From contig OX442416.1 of the NCBI GenBank assembly GCA_949361645.1, positions 13,501,540 to 13,565,539 of the forward strand: a stretch of DNA of 64,000 nt. The letters run 5' to 3'. The notes beneath the pieces are model-generated. The model did not search any database. It had not been told where the DNA came from and saw only the letters and a list, made by a program, of their open reading frames with translations. The stretch is from Spongilla lacustris (lineage: Eukaryota > Porifera > Demospongiae > Spongillida > Spongillidae). Position 1 is the first letter of the stretch; every line of letters starts with the position of its first letter. The position numbers and the translations under genes are program-made. Below are positions 25,446 through 38,253 of this stretch, piece after piece.

Positions 25446-25818
25446 TGCATATGCATGTCATATCCTCGCGGGATTGATCTTTGATATCGTCGTCTTCGTA
25501 CCGTTCGAAATCGTCCGCGGAAGTACCGAACCAAAAGCGAAGAGCAGGCCTACACAGCAGATATCTCTGCCTACAGTAAATAGCGGTTAATAAGTTATTT
25601 TGCACGTTAAGTTGTTGTGTACATTATAGTGGTGGGTGGAGTCGTGGTTATAGTAATCAATTGCAATACATATTATTATTAACAACATGTAACTTACAGA
25701 ACAGCTCGGTCTGGGCACGGCTAACTGACGAAAGAGTAGCACGTGATATTATGCGTTTTGTATTTGGGGTGTATCTCACTAACCATTCAGGGGAAGCGCG
25801 ATTTGAAGGCCCTAAGCT
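25445..25818 (-). CDS. two putative exons of an unidentified minus-strand gene
   Basis: Exon 25818-25698 has a strong acceptor (CATTTTTTCAG) and donor (GTAAGT). It reads SLGPSNRASPEWLVRYTPNT and continues through KRIISRATLSSVSRAQTELF in one frame. The next exon (25570-25445) follows CTGTAG and ends at GCAG/GTTAAAG. Joined in phase it gives a hydrophobic stretch (ICCVGLLFAFGSVL), then a stop after SKINPARI. Splice signals and phase agree, but I do not recognise the protein, and chance cannot be excluded. Confidence 0.35.
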
Positions 25819-26504
25819 CTGAAAAAATGATGAAAAATAAGTGCATTGATTACTCTCATATAATCCGGTGGCACCTAAGGAAAATATCATTTGGTTGGGA
25901 AACTAATCGATGACTGAATAAGTAAATGAGATAAAATGAATGGACATTGGAAACCTTGCATAATTAATGTGGAAGTGCGGATATAGGTACCTACGGTGCG
26001 TAAAAGTACTCAAAATATGCTAAATAGTCCCCACATTGCAAATCCGAGAGCACCTAGTCAATATAATTTTTTTTTCTGCAGTTAGCTGCAGTTTTCTGAA
26101 TGCGTCCATACATTTTCTATGGACATTGAATTACGCAATGACCGAATACCGCGTAATCCTTTTGACCGCCAATTTCTCGATATGACTGTTGAAAACGAAG
26201 TGCATACGTGCATGTGATACTCCAAACTGATGGAATCTGTGTGGAGCATAATAAAAGTGACACAATGATTCACATAGTTCTCTTTATTTGGGTCCAACAA
26301 GCACTTAATCATCTATCCATAGTAATAATTTTCTACAGTGATCCTTGTTACAATATTGGATAGACATTTAAATAGGTTGACTAAGAAATACACAAGTACT
26401 ATGAATTGAAGAAATCGATGAAGGATTAGCGTACATTGTACATGTAGTTACGTAGTTACACATTAATTAATGACGCTGACAATGAGTATCATCAACATTC
26501 ACAG

Positions 26505-26585
26505 ATGTGAATGAGTGCTTGACAAATAACGGAAATTGTTCACAAATCTGCACCCATACTATTGGAACCTATACGTGTTCGTGCA
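26505..26585 (+). CDS. calcium-binding EGF domain exon, cut by the assembly gap
   Basis: After a CATTCACAG acceptor, a phase-1 exon encodes DVNECLTNNGNCSQICTHT and then IGTYTCSC. This is the first five cysteines of a cbEGF domain with the calcium motif D-x-N-E and the hydroxylation-type aromatic site. Phase-1 exons of this kind are typical of secreted or membrane multi-EGF proteins. The exon runs straight into the N gap, so the sixth Cys, the donor and the parent gene are unknown. Confidence 0.75.
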
Positions 26586-26785
26586 NNNNNNNNNNNNNNN
26601 NNNNNNNNNNNNNNNNNNNNNNNNNNNNNNNNNNNNNNNNNNNNNNNNNNNNNNNNNNNNNNNNNNNNNNNNNNNNNNNNNNNNNNNNNNNNNNNNNNNN
26701 NNNNNNNNNNNNNNNNNNNNNNNNNNNNNNNNNNNNNNNNNNNNNNNNNNNNNNNNNNNNNNNNNNNNNNNNNNNNNNNNNNNNN
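26586..26785. other. assembly gap of 200 N
   Basis: Exactly 200 N. A fixed-size gap implies scaffolding with unknown true distance and orientation evidence from linkage data only. Confidence 1.
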
Positions 26786-26902
26786 TGTACTATAGTGAAG
26801 GCTTCACGTACTGTACTATAGTGAAGGCTTCACGTACTGTACTATAGTGAAGGCTTCACGTACTGTACTATAGTGAAGGCTTCACATACTGTACTATAGT
26901 GT
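26786..26902 (+). repeat. 26-bp tandem repeat at the gap edge
   Basis: Four to five units of GTACTATAGTGAAGGCTTCA CGTACT start at the first base after the gap. This suggests the gap is an unresolved part of the same array. Confidence 0.92.
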
Positions 26903-27029
26903 ACCTTGCATGCGATGCTTTCATCATCGAGAGTTAACTCTCATATAGGATTTGACCAAAATTATGAATGTCATTTAAAAATGGGACTTGCTTATATACT
27001 TGTTTCATTGCTTCTTATTCATAACTGGA

Positions 27030-28815
27030 TGCATCAGTATGCTTTCAAAAAGTCATGATACAATCTAAATACACTAACTGAATTTCATTTAGCAACAGAC
27101 ATACATGTATTTACACTACATGATATCACAATGCTACTATCGAAACTTGGTACTGATATAGAATATCATTTATGCAGTACTAACTCAGCCATGGATGATA
27201 AATATTGTTCAGTCTATCAACAATGTTACTTACATGTAAAAGTAGTGATACCAGTGAAACTTTATCTTCTCATAATAGGTGTGTTTTCTTCTTCATATGA
27301 TACCAAGTGTGTCCCAGGGCCGTAGCATCGATAAAAGAACCGGTCCAGCCATAGTGGAATAGTGGAAATGAATATGTAGAAATTCCCAGAAAGGGTGTGG
27401 GAGGGGGGCACCCTCCCATCCAGCTAGGGGGTAACCCGTTACCGGTATGGGGGAGCGCTGAAAGCTCCCTCATTGGGATCTGGGGCAGAGCCCCAGGAGC
27501 CAACGCTTTTTTGATACGTAAAACCTACAAAAACTACACAAAAAAGTGCCAGTGTTACACGTTAAGCCGCGTGTGTTTTACGTGCATGATTCGATATTGC
27601 TATACATGTAAGTCGAATCGAATAACGCCCACAATACATGCATACCATTGAATAATAAATGCTCTAGACGGTACATGTATTTTAACGTGTACTGTTTGAG
27701 CTGACAAAGTCATTCAAGCATGAGACGATTGCAGGTGGTTGCACATTTGTCGTTGTCGATCATTTCCACTATGCAATAATTATCATAATAATTAAATAAT
27801 TTTAAATGTTTCTGGCTAAAACCGGTCTGGATGTGTCTGTGTCCATCATTTCTTCCTTCAATACAGTACTCTGTAAATTAAAGTGATCTGCGTCAACTCA
27901 ATTCACCTCACTCCGCACCAAATGATACATTATGCTTAAATGTGCTTACATGGAACAAGCAGGGTCAAGTTCACAAGCAGCTACAATGCATGTGCCCACC
28001 AAAACTGTTTTTATTGAAGCCATACCTACTGTACATGTACACTCATTTGCGCATTTCCATTTTAGTGGACGCATGCTGTCATGCCTATATCCTCTGCCAC
28101 TACACACCTACCATTAAACAAAACATGGGAGACATTATCTGAAGTCCAAGTCAGTTACACAGAGATTTTAACATTGCCTGACCCTTGAGCTGTTCATAAT
28201 TTTGAATGACGTTCCAGCTAAAATTCAGATTGTGCATGGGGCAAACATTCATTTGGTTGATGTAATGCCTTAAAGTTAGCCATACTTAAACTTCAGGAAA
28301 TAAATTAGTCGTATTAAAATCTCTCAATGATTGAGAAGAGGTCACGTGTATGATTGCTGATATCATACATGTACAGTAGGTATGGCTTCAATAAAAACAG
28401 TTTTGGTGGGCACATGCATTGTAGCTGCTTGTGAAGGACCCTGCTTATTAAGTAAATTTAAGCAGGCACGCTGAATGTATCATTTGGTGCAGAGTGAGGT
28501 GAATTGAGTTGACACAGATCACTTTAATTTGCAGAGTACTGTAATGATACCTGTTGCTCTTGTACGAAGAAGAAAACAGACTATATGAGAAGATCACATT
28601 TTGCTGGTATCACTAGTATAAAAAATTTACATTAAAACTGAGTAACATTGTTGATAGACAGAACAATATTTATCATCCATGGCTGAGTTAGGAATTCTAT
28701 GTACCAAGTTTAGCATACATGTATGTGATCGGTGTAAATGTTTGTTGCAACATGAGTTATGATATTCAGTTAAGATTGTATCATGACATTTTGAAAGCAT
28801 ATACATGTATGTATC
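27030..28815. mobile_element. fold-back element with a nested insertion
   Basis: 27031-27310 is mirrored by 28550-28815 (for example CCATGGATGATAAATATTGT against ACAATATTTATCATCCATGG). 27862-28040 is mirrored by 28367-28545 (GGTATGGCTTCAATAAAAAC). The interval 27311-27850 breaks the left arm and holds the R1/R2-like insertion. Only short unassigned frames occur inside. Confidence 0.8.
27311..27850 (+). mobile_element. R1/R2-like insertion within the fold-back element
   Basis: It carries a GC-rich piece like R1 (GGGGCAGAGCCCCAGGAGC near 27480) and then R2 (27606-27836, matching 1686-1930). It lies exactly where the left arm lacks its counterpart in the right arm. Confidence 0.6.
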
Positions 28816-28844
28816 CAGCTACGACAATGAAACAAGTATATAAA

Positions 28845-29015
28845 AACATTTTTTATGAGAAAGTCGGTGGATGTGAAGGCAATAGTGGTGTAAAATGCAG
28901 GGAAAGAAGGGTTGCGGAATGATAAGGAAAAACATTATAATTAGCCAGCCCACATTGTGAAACATTCCTATATAACACCAACTTTCTCATCAGTAGAGAA
29001 TGCTTTTATATACTT
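28845..29015. mobile_element. decayed relative of the 3900-4179 MITE
   Basis: Shared blocks are ATGAGAAAGTCGGTGG, GGTGTAAAA, CCTATATAACACCAACTTTC and GAGAATGCTTTTATA, in the same order as the MITE termini. The centre is lost. Confidence 0.6.
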
Positions 29016-29082
29016 GTATACTTTAGACCTCTATCCCCACCCCCTAGCTTGGTAGTTATGCACTTGCCGTTCCCACACTTAC

Positions 29083-29146
29083 GTGATTTCACCACTGTCG
29101 CCCACAAGGTGCACAGCAGCACGCAGTAGTACGTCACCTTCATCAT
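29083..29146 (-). CDS. signal-peptide first exon of an unknown secreted protein
   Basis: ATG ATG at 29146 opens a frame with a classical signal peptide (KVTYYCVLLCTLWATVVKS) and ends at a consensus GTAAGTG donor in phase 1. Exon size, hydrophobic core and donor fit a secreted protein's first exon. The downstream exons should lie at lower coordinates. The phase-compatible exon at 25818 is one candidate, but nothing proves the link and the fold-back element and gap lie between. Confidence 0.4.
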
Positions 29147-30197
29147 CCCTCTAGCTCGACGTGGCTTCTAACAACAAGTAATATGAATTAATCCTGTAGT
29201 CAGCAGTTATCACAAACGCATATCATTTTAACTTCCGATTCTGACGACACGAAGGGGCAAAAAAGAAGCTAAGAAGAAGGCTAGAAGACTTACATTTGGC
29301 ATCTATGTCCTAAAATTCCTCTTCCAATGCTGCATTGCATGTTGCATTTGGTCATCCACCATCGCAAGGCACGCACGAGGACACACAGGGCATGATGTAG
29401 TAGGCGTACTTGCATGTGGTGCGGCATTACGATCTTAGCTCTAAAAGACTACGGGGACCAACTTCGATTTCCCCACTGCACTTGCAATCGGCACATTATT
29501 AAATTAATACGTTCAGGTTCTGCACATGGACCTTTCTTTTGCACACGGCACTATCGATCCAATATCTACTGTATACATGTACATGTTTCTGTATATATAT
29601 ATATGGAACATTCTATGCAATTTTGATGCTTGTGAATTTATATATATAGCATCCAATTCAAAGCGCTATATCTTCCACACGGTTTGAGCTCTTGACTTCC
29701 TATTTTCAGCACTTCATACTACACCATTTCTCTATGCTAAAACATATTTTGGGGTCTTGCACTTACTCCGTGCCAGTATTGCAACGTCCGATACCCCACC
29801 GGGTTCAAACCCACCATAACTTTCGGTAGGAGTAATCAAATCGCTTCAAATTCGGTTTGTAGGTAGGGAGGTCCTATACCTATTGATTTGTTCTGTTCGT
29901 TAATTTTCATGCCATCCGTTACGGAGAAACAGCTGTGCAAAGTAAGTACACGTTTCCCGCTCGAATCGCGCCTTTATATGTGCACGGAACAGTTTCCATT
30001 CTCCGGAGTGCATGAATATTCAACTATTCCTATAGGGCGTGATAACCACACCTATAAGGTCACCAAACAAACGGGCGGCTGAATTGTAGTGCTTGTTAGT
30101 ATAGACTTACGGTTGTTTTTCGGTGTAGATAAATGATATGGTGACGTATAACACGAGTGAACGCGAGCTCGTCGAGTTTCACTGAATCAGTCGGCGG

Positions 30198-30389
30198 ATG
30201 AGTTCGAACTGTACGAATACTAGTACGACGATCGATATTCAAGATACATTGGACGAGGATGGAGAGATTGAGAAAGGTAGTGATGGCGGTCGTACCACTG
30301 ACGATAATGTTGTGTTAGTGATAGGGAGTGAGCAGCCCCTAAATTACCAAAAGAGCCACCAGCCCCACCCCCACATAGGCAGGGGCTAA
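30198..30389 (+). CDS. short acidic ORF at the start of palindrome C repeats
   Basis: The 63-codon frame starts MSSNCTNTSTTIDIQDTLDE and continues with acidic residues. The mirrored copy near 38780-38945 has TAG in place of the third codon, and the second left-arm unit at 32440 keeps only part. It could be a relic first exon; no family is recognised. Confidence 0.25.
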   Translation: MSSNCTNTSTTIDIQDTLDEDGEIEKGSDGGRTTDDNVVLVIGSEQPLNYQKSHQPHPHIGRG

Positions 30390-33300
30390 TGGGGCTAGGC
30401 CCTTCACTGCAAGTTCGCTCAGCAGCCCTGGGGCCAAAGAGGCCATCCCCACACTACAGAACCACAAGCCCCCTCACTGCAAGTGCACACTATATACCTT
30501 TGGAACCATTAAGCCCCATGCTGCAATTTAAATAGCCTCACATTCCAAATATGGAGCCAACAAGTGGAATTAACAGGCCCCATAATTCCAGCAAGGGAGC
30601 CACCAGCTAACCTGGCCAATGGAGCTAGCATCCACAATGCCAGTGGAGACACCAGCCCTCACAAATAGATCATCTGACCCCCACACTGCCAGGAGGGATG
30701 TGCATGGCCCCCAGAATAATGCCAATGGAGATGCCAGCCCTCAGGCTGCAAATGGAATCAGCATCCCCAACAATTTCAGGGGAGCCATGAACTACATGTA
30801 CCAACAACACGTGATGACCTCACTACCGTATCAACCATTAGCCCTCACTCCGCAAGTGGTCTTAACAGGTCCCACTCACTGGGGCCAACCCCCCCCCCCC
30901 CCCCCCCCCCCCCCCACTACCTTTCCTTCAATGCAAGTTGAGTCAGCTGGGATCCCCACACAGTAGAACCACCAGCCCCCTCACCGCAAGCTCATGAACA
31001 ATAGCAGCGGAACCTGTAAAGTCTACACTGGAACTGAACTTAATAAAGCCTCACACAGCAGTCAGCAGCCCATGGAACCATTCTTACAGAACACCCTCAG
31101 CTACCCAGGGCCAATGGGGTAGCCTCCACAAAGTCAGTGAAGATGCCACCCCAAGATGAGTCAGCAGCCCCTACACAAAGAAGGGCCAATAGGGCCTGCC
31201 CCACACAATACAACCACCAGCCCCTCTCTGCTCACTTCAAATAGAGCCACTAGACCCTCTACCAGTACACACTGGAAGTCCAGACAGCAGGCCACACCAG
31301 TGGAGCCCTCTCACAGATGGAGCCCAGCAAGGAAGTACCAGCTGCCACACAACCAGTGGTCAATTGAGCCCCCATAATAATGCCAGTGGAGAAACCAGCC
31401 CTCGCACTGCAAATGGATTCAGCAACCCCAAAAATTTCAGGGGAGCCATGAACTACATGTAAATGTACTTGCATGTACCAAAGAAACCCCAAAGGCCCAT
31501 CAAACACAAGTGGAACTTTAAGTCCTCATAGTTAATACGTAGCAGTCCCCCCCCTCCCCCCCCCCCCCCCCACTACCTGTCCTATACAATGAAAGAGGGG
31601 CCAATCAGCCAATGGGACAGTACAACCACCAACCCTCTTCATTGGTCAGGGGACATGTACCAAGAACACATGCTGTCACTACCAGTTGAACCATTATCAC
31701 TCAATGCAAGTGGACTTAACCGGCCCACCACACACTGGTGCCAGCCCTCGCCCCTCCCCCCTCTCAGCCCCCCTCTGCTCACTACCTGTCCTTCACTGCA
31801 AGTTGCGTCAGCAGTCCATGGGCCAATGGGGCCAAGAACTACCACTCCGCATCACTGCAATATCACACACTACCTTTGGAACCAACCATTAACCCCCATA
31901 CTGCAAGTGAACTCAATACTGCAAAACCTGACCCCCACACTACCAGCAAGGACCACCAGCTGCCACACAACCAGAGGATCAATGTGGCCCCCACTTAATG
32001 CCAGTGGAGAAGGCAGCCCTCAGACTGTAAATTGAGTCGGTAGCCCCAACAATTTCAGGGGACGTGCATGTACGCACATGTACCAACATTTGGAATCACA
32101 CATGCCCCACCAATGGAACCAGTGGAACGTTTAGCCCTCACAGCAAGTGAACTTATTACTTAGCAGTCCCCACAACACCCCCTCCCACTACCTGTCCTTC
32201 ACTGAACGAGGGGGCTAATGGGACCATCCCCACACAGTACAACTACCAGCCTTCCTCATAGCAAGCCAATGGAACCATTAACTCCCAAGCTGCAATTGAA
32301 CATAATAACCTCACACTGCAAGTCCAGTCAAAAGCGCTGCACAACCAGTGGAGCCACCAGCCCTTCCACATATGGTGTTATCAGACCGTTCACTGCCAGC
32401 AGGAGGGTCAATGGGGCCCCCATAATAATGCTCATTGACCCTGGTTCAAGATACATTGGTCAAGGATGATGGCGGTCGTAACACTGACGATGGTGGTTGT
32501 GTTAGTGACAGGGAGTGAGCAGCCCCTAAATTACCAAAAGAGCCACCAGCCCCACCCCCACATAGCCAGGGGCTAATGGGGCTAGGCCCTTCACTGCAAG
32601 TTCCCTCAGCAGCCCTGGGGCCAAAGAGGCCATCCCCACACAGCAGAACCACAAGCCTCCTTACTGCAAGTGCACACTATATACCTTTGAAACCATTAAG
32701 CCCCATGCTGCAATTTAAATTATTAATAATAGCCTCACATTCCAAATGGTGGAGCCAACAAGTGGAATTAATAGGCCCCATAATTCCAGTAAGGGAGCCA
32801 CCAGCTAACCTGGTCAATGGAGCTAGCGTCCACAATGCCAGTGGAGACACCAGCCCTCTCACAGACAGATCATCAGACCCCCACACTGACAGCAGGGATG
32901 TAGCCCCACAATAATGCCAGTGGAGATGCCAGCCCTCAGGCTGCAAATGGAATCAGCATCCCCAACCATTTCAGGGGAGCCATGAACTACATGTACCAAC
33001 AACACGTGATCACCTCACTAACAGATCAACCATTAGCCCTCACTCCTCAAGTGGACTTAACAGGCCCCACACCCAGGGGCCAACCCCCCCCCCCCCCCAA
33101 TGCAAGTTGAGTCAGCTGGGACCCCCCACATAGTAGAACAACCAGCCCCCTCACCGCAAGCTCATGAGCAATAGCAGTGGAATCTGTAAAGTCTACACTG
33201 CAATTGAACTTAATAGCCGCAATCAGAAGCCCATGGAACCATTCTTACAGAACACCCTCAGCTACCCAGGGCCAATGGGGTAGCCTCCACAAAGTCAGTC

Positions 33301-36300
33301 AAGACGCCACCCCAAGTTTTAGTCAGCAGCCCCCACACAAACAAGGTCCTGTAGGGCCAGCTCCGCACAGTAGAACCACCAGCCCCTCTCTGCTCACTTC
33401 AAACGGAGCCACTAGACCCTCTACCAGTACATACTGCAAGTCCAAACAGCAGCCCACACCAGTGGAGCCCTCTCACAGATGGAGCCCAGCACGGAAGTAT
33501 CAGCTGCCACACAACCAGTGGTCAAATTGAGCTCCCAGAATAATGCCAGTGGAGAAACCAGCCCTCGCACTGCAAATGGATTCAGCAACCCCAAAAATTT
33601 CAGGGGAACCATGAACTACATGTATATGTACTTGCCCCCACTACCTGTCCTTCAATGAAAGAGGGGCCAATCAGCCAATGGGACAGTACAACCACCAACC
33701 CTCCTCATTGGTCAGGGGACATGTACCAAGAACAACTTAACAGGCCCACCACACACTGGTGCCAGCCCTTGCCCCTCTCCCCCCCCCTCACCCCCCCTCT
33801 TCTCACTACCTGTCCTTTACTGCAAGTTGCGTCAGCAGACCAGGGGCCAATGGGGCCAAGAACTACCACTCCCCTTCACTGCAATCACACACTACGTACC
33901 TTTGGAACCTGCAACCAATAACCCAAGTGAAATCAATACTGCAAAACCTGACCCCCACATGTACACTGCCAGCAAGGGAGCACCAGCTGCCACACAACCA
34001 GAGGATCAATGTGGCCCCCACTTAATGCCAGTGGAGAAGGCAGCCCTCACACTGCAAATGGAGTCAGTAACCCCATGCAACAGTTTCAGGGGACATGTGC
34101 ATGTACGCACATGTACCAATGGAATCACACATGCCCCCCTTCAAACACTACCAATGGAACCAGTGGAATTTTTAGCCCTCACAGCAAGTGGACTTATTAC
34201 TTAGATGTCCCCACAACGCTCCCCCCCCCCCCCCCCCCCCCCCCAATACCTGTCCTTCACTGAAGGAGGGGGCTAATGGGACCATCCCCACACAGTACAA
34301 CTACCAGCCTTCCTCATAGCAAGCCCATGGAACCATTAACTCCCACACTGCAAGTGAACTTAATAACCTCACACTTCAAGTCCAGTCAAAAGTGCTGCAC
34401 AACCAGTGGAGCCACCAGCCCTTTCACATATGGTGTTATCAGACCATTCACTGCCAGCAGTGGAGCTAGCAGCTGCACACAACCAGGGTCAATGGGGCCA
34501 CCATAATAATGCCCATACTCTACAAATGGTTACCCTTAATGTGTGGGTTACACTGGTAGTGAAGTAGTGAGGAGGCTGGTGACTTTGCTGAAAGTGTGGG
34601 GTCTGCTAACTTCACTTGGGAAGAAAGCAAGGTGTGATGCATAATATTGTTGCCTTTATGGACTGTGTCTACGTGTGCAATTTACATGCAGTTGTATATT
34701 CCACTTGTTACTTTTTATGACATTTAAAATGGTACTTATTACTACATGTACATAAAGCACTAGTTTCCAGCAAGAGGGTACATGTACATTTTAGAAAAGA
34801 AATGTACAACTCAAACCTTCTTGTATGCCTTGCTTGCCTATATAAACCAACTACCATGACCCAAAATCTGATAGGGCAGGTAATGATATTCACCCGCCAA
34901 TAACAAGGCTTCACTAAACCTCAGATAAACAGATACAGACAACAGGTATACACATGAACCCACTGCAAATGAAAGGCAACTTCAGTAGTTGTGTTTCTAT
35001 TTGTTAGTGGTTCCAATGGGGACTGGTAATAAACATGATGGCTCCCCTAAAAGTGTCCGGGTGCCAAGTCCATATGCAGTTTGGGGGGGAGGCTAGCTCC
35101 AGTGCTAAGTCCAATTGCAGTGAGGGCTAATGGTTCCACTGGTACCATGTGTTGTGTTAGGAGCAGGGAAGCAGGGAATGTGTGGCTCTGTTGGTACATG
35201 TAGTTCAGGGGGCTGGGGTCTCCACTGGCATTATTGTGGGGTGACTCCTGGTTATGTGGCAGCAGATGGCTGGCTGGACTTGCAGTGTGTCTAGTGGCTC
35301 CATTTGAAGTGAGCAGAGAGGGGCTGGTGGTTCTACTGTGCGGAGCTGGCCCCTACAGGCCCCTGTTTGTGTGGGGGCTGCTGATGCAACTTGGGGTGGC
35401 GTCTTCACTGGATTTGTGGAGGCAACCCCATTGGCCCTGGAATGGTTCCATAAGTCGTGCATGGGCTGCTGACTGCATGGACATGCGAGGCTATTAAGTT
35501 CAGTTGTAGGGCACACTTTACAGGTTCCACTGGTATTGTTCACGAGCTTGAGGTGAGGGGGCTGGTGGTTCATCCCAGTGGCCCCTCAACTGCTGACTCA
35601 ACTTACATGCAGCAATAGAAAGGTAGTGGGGGGGGGGGGGGGGGGGGGGGGTGGGCTGGTTCCAGTGCGTGGGACCTGCTAGGTCCACATGCGGAGTGAG
35701 GGTTAATGGTTCATCTGGTAGTGAGGGCATGTGTTATTGATACATGTAGTTAGTGGCTCCCCTAAAATTGTTGGGGATGCCGACTCCATTTGCTGTGTGA
35801 TGGCTGGCATCTCCACTGGCATTATTGTGGATTTCTGCTAGCAGTGTGGGGGTATGATAACTCTATTTGTGAGAAGACTGGTAGCTCCAATGTTTGTGTA
35901 GAGCTGCCTACAGGACAGGCTAAATGCTCCACTGGTTCCATTGGTAGTGTTTGAAGGGGGGTATGTGTGATTCCATTGCGTACATGCACATGTCCCTTGA
36001 AATTGTTGCATGGGGTTACTGACTCCATTTACAGTGTGAGGGCTGCCTTCTCCACTGGCATTACGTGGGGGCCACATTGATCCTCTGGTAGTGTGGCAGC
36101 TGGTGCTCCCTTGCTGGCAGTGTACATGTGGGGGTCAGGTTTTGTAGTATTGATTTCACTTGGGTTATTGGTTGCAGGTTCCAAAGGTACGTAGTGTGTG
36201 ATTGCAGTGAAGGGGAGTGGTAGTTCTTGGCCCCATTGACCCCTGGTCTGCTGACGCAACTTGCAGTAAAGGACAGGTAGTGAGAAGAGGGGGGGTGAGG

Positions 36301-36681
36301 GGGGGAGAGGGGCAAGGGCTGGCACCAGTGTGTGGTGGGCCTGTTAAGTTGTTCTTGGTACATGTCCCCTGACCAATGAGGAGGGTTGGTGGTTGTACTG
36401 TCCCATTGGCTGATTGGCCCCTCTTTCATTGAAGGACAGGTAGTGGGGGCAAGTACATATACATGTAGTTCATGGTTCCCCTGAAATTTTTGGGGTTGCT
36501 GAATCCATTTGCAGTGTGAGGGCTGGTTTCTCCACTGGCATTATTCTGGGAGCTCGATTAACCACTGTTTGTGTGGCAGCTGGTATTTCCTTGCTGGGCT
36601 CCATCTGTGAGAGGGCTCCACTGGTGTGGGCTGCTGTCTGGACTTGCAGTGTATACTGGTAGAGGGTTTAGTGGCTCCATT

Positions 36682-37896
36682 TAGGGTGTGTAACCTCCCC
36701 TGAATAATGAAAATCGATTTTTCCGAATACTTTTAAAACACTAATCGATTTTTCAGGTTTTTCTGGATCTGAAAATCGATTTTTCCGAATACTTGAAAAA
36801 AGAAAATCGATTTTTCCGAATAGGTTTTGACAATTTGCCAGCCGAATACCTAGGTTATTCAGGTTTTCTGCTCACTGAGCCACCTAAATGTACACATCAC
36901 ACCAGAGACCCTCCTACAGCTACCCACATCCCACCAGATACCTTCAGCACACAAACACATTTACTCCCATCACACCAGATGCCCTCGTGAGGCACACAAA
37001 CACACTTACTCCCATCCCACCAGATGACCTCATGAGGCACACAAGCACATGCAGCTTCCCCCATCACACCAGATGCCCTCAGCACACAACCACAGCTACC
37101 CCCATCACACCAGACACCCTCCTACAACTACCCACATTACACCAGATCAGTACAGCATGCATCCACAGCTACCCACATCACACCACATACACTCAGCACA
37201 TAACCACAGCTACCTACGTAGGCCTAAATCGCTTGGCCTAACCACATACCTAGATGGGCGTGTCTGACCTAAGTTAGCGTGGCCACTACATGTACCTACA
37301 AATCGTACCCGATGCCAAAAGAGTAGAACGACAGATGATGTTTACGCAGCACCGGCCATGCAGCCTCTATTTCACCATTGCGAGTTTTGAAAATACTAGA
37401 AACTAGCTTAAGTGCGATCGCGGCAATATCAGCTCAGAGAGATAGAGGCACGAAACAAGCTAGTTCGAAATACACTAAGCTAACTCGCTTTGATTTGTAG
37501 CTGGAGCTGTCCGTCGTCATGACTCGTGTCAGTCGTGAAGAGGGAGATCCGTTGGCTAGTTCGGATAATTTACTGCCCCGGCCCCGTACATCTGATCTCG
37601 TCCCCACGTATATTTAAATAGTAACAACAATGACGTTACGTTTCAAATTGGAAGTAAATTATCGTAAACGCGTATCCGGATATCGTCATAAAACGGTATT
37701 CGAATAATGGGCGAATTGTCGATGCGGATGACGAATACCTAAGTACCTCCGAATGGAGATGCTCAAACCGGTTATTTCGAATAGAACAAATCCAATAACC
37801 GATTTTTCCGAGTAATGCTAAATTACTATTCGAACGGATAGGTTTTTGCGAATATCCGAATAACCCGAATAACCTGATAACCGGTTACACACCCTA
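36682..37896. mobile_element. non-autonomous hAT element with 8-bp target duplication
   Basis: Termini are TAGGGTGTGTAACC and GGTTACACACCCTA, perfect 14-bp inverted repeats. The flanks repeat GCTCCATT at 36674-36681 and 37897-37904. Uninterrupted sites in the left arm (near 31235 and 33400) show the empty state. The interior has subterminal ATCGATTTTTCCGAATA repeats on the left, CGAATAACC repeats on the right, and a CACACCAGA minisatellite (36895-37200). No transposase is visible. Confidence 0.93.
36895..37205 (+). repeat. minisatellite inside the hAT element
   Basis: Irregular 30-50-bp phrases of CATCACACCAGATGCCCTCA and ACCACAGCTACCC recur about eight times. Confidence 0.85.
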
Positions 37897-38221
37897 GCTC
37901 CATTTGAAGTGAGCAGAGAGGGGCTGGTAGTTCTACTGTGCGAAGCTGGCCTTACAGGCCCTTGTTTGTGTGGGGGCTGCTGACTCAACTTGGGGTGGCG
38001 TCATGACTGACACTGTGGAGGCTACCCCATTGGCCCTGGGTAGCTGAGGGTGTTCTGTAAGAATGGTTCCTGGGCTGCTGACTGCAGTGTGAGGCTATTA
38101 AGTTCAGTTGCAGTGTAGACTTTACAGGTTCCGCTGCTATTGTTCATGAGCTTGCGGTGAGGGGGCTGGTTGTTCTACTGTGTGGGGGGTCCCAGCTGAC
38201 TCAACTTGCATTGAACGAAAA

Positions 38222-38253
<32 letters not shown>

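Noticed and set aside
29790..29830. GGGTTCAAACCC as a tRNA T-arm
   Set aside because: It is a simple palindrome in palindrome C with no cloverleaf context.
30619..34506. Pro/Thr/Ser-rich frames on the plus strand of palindrome C
   Set aside because: Frames break in most units and change between copies; they follow the repeat phrases and show no conserved protein.
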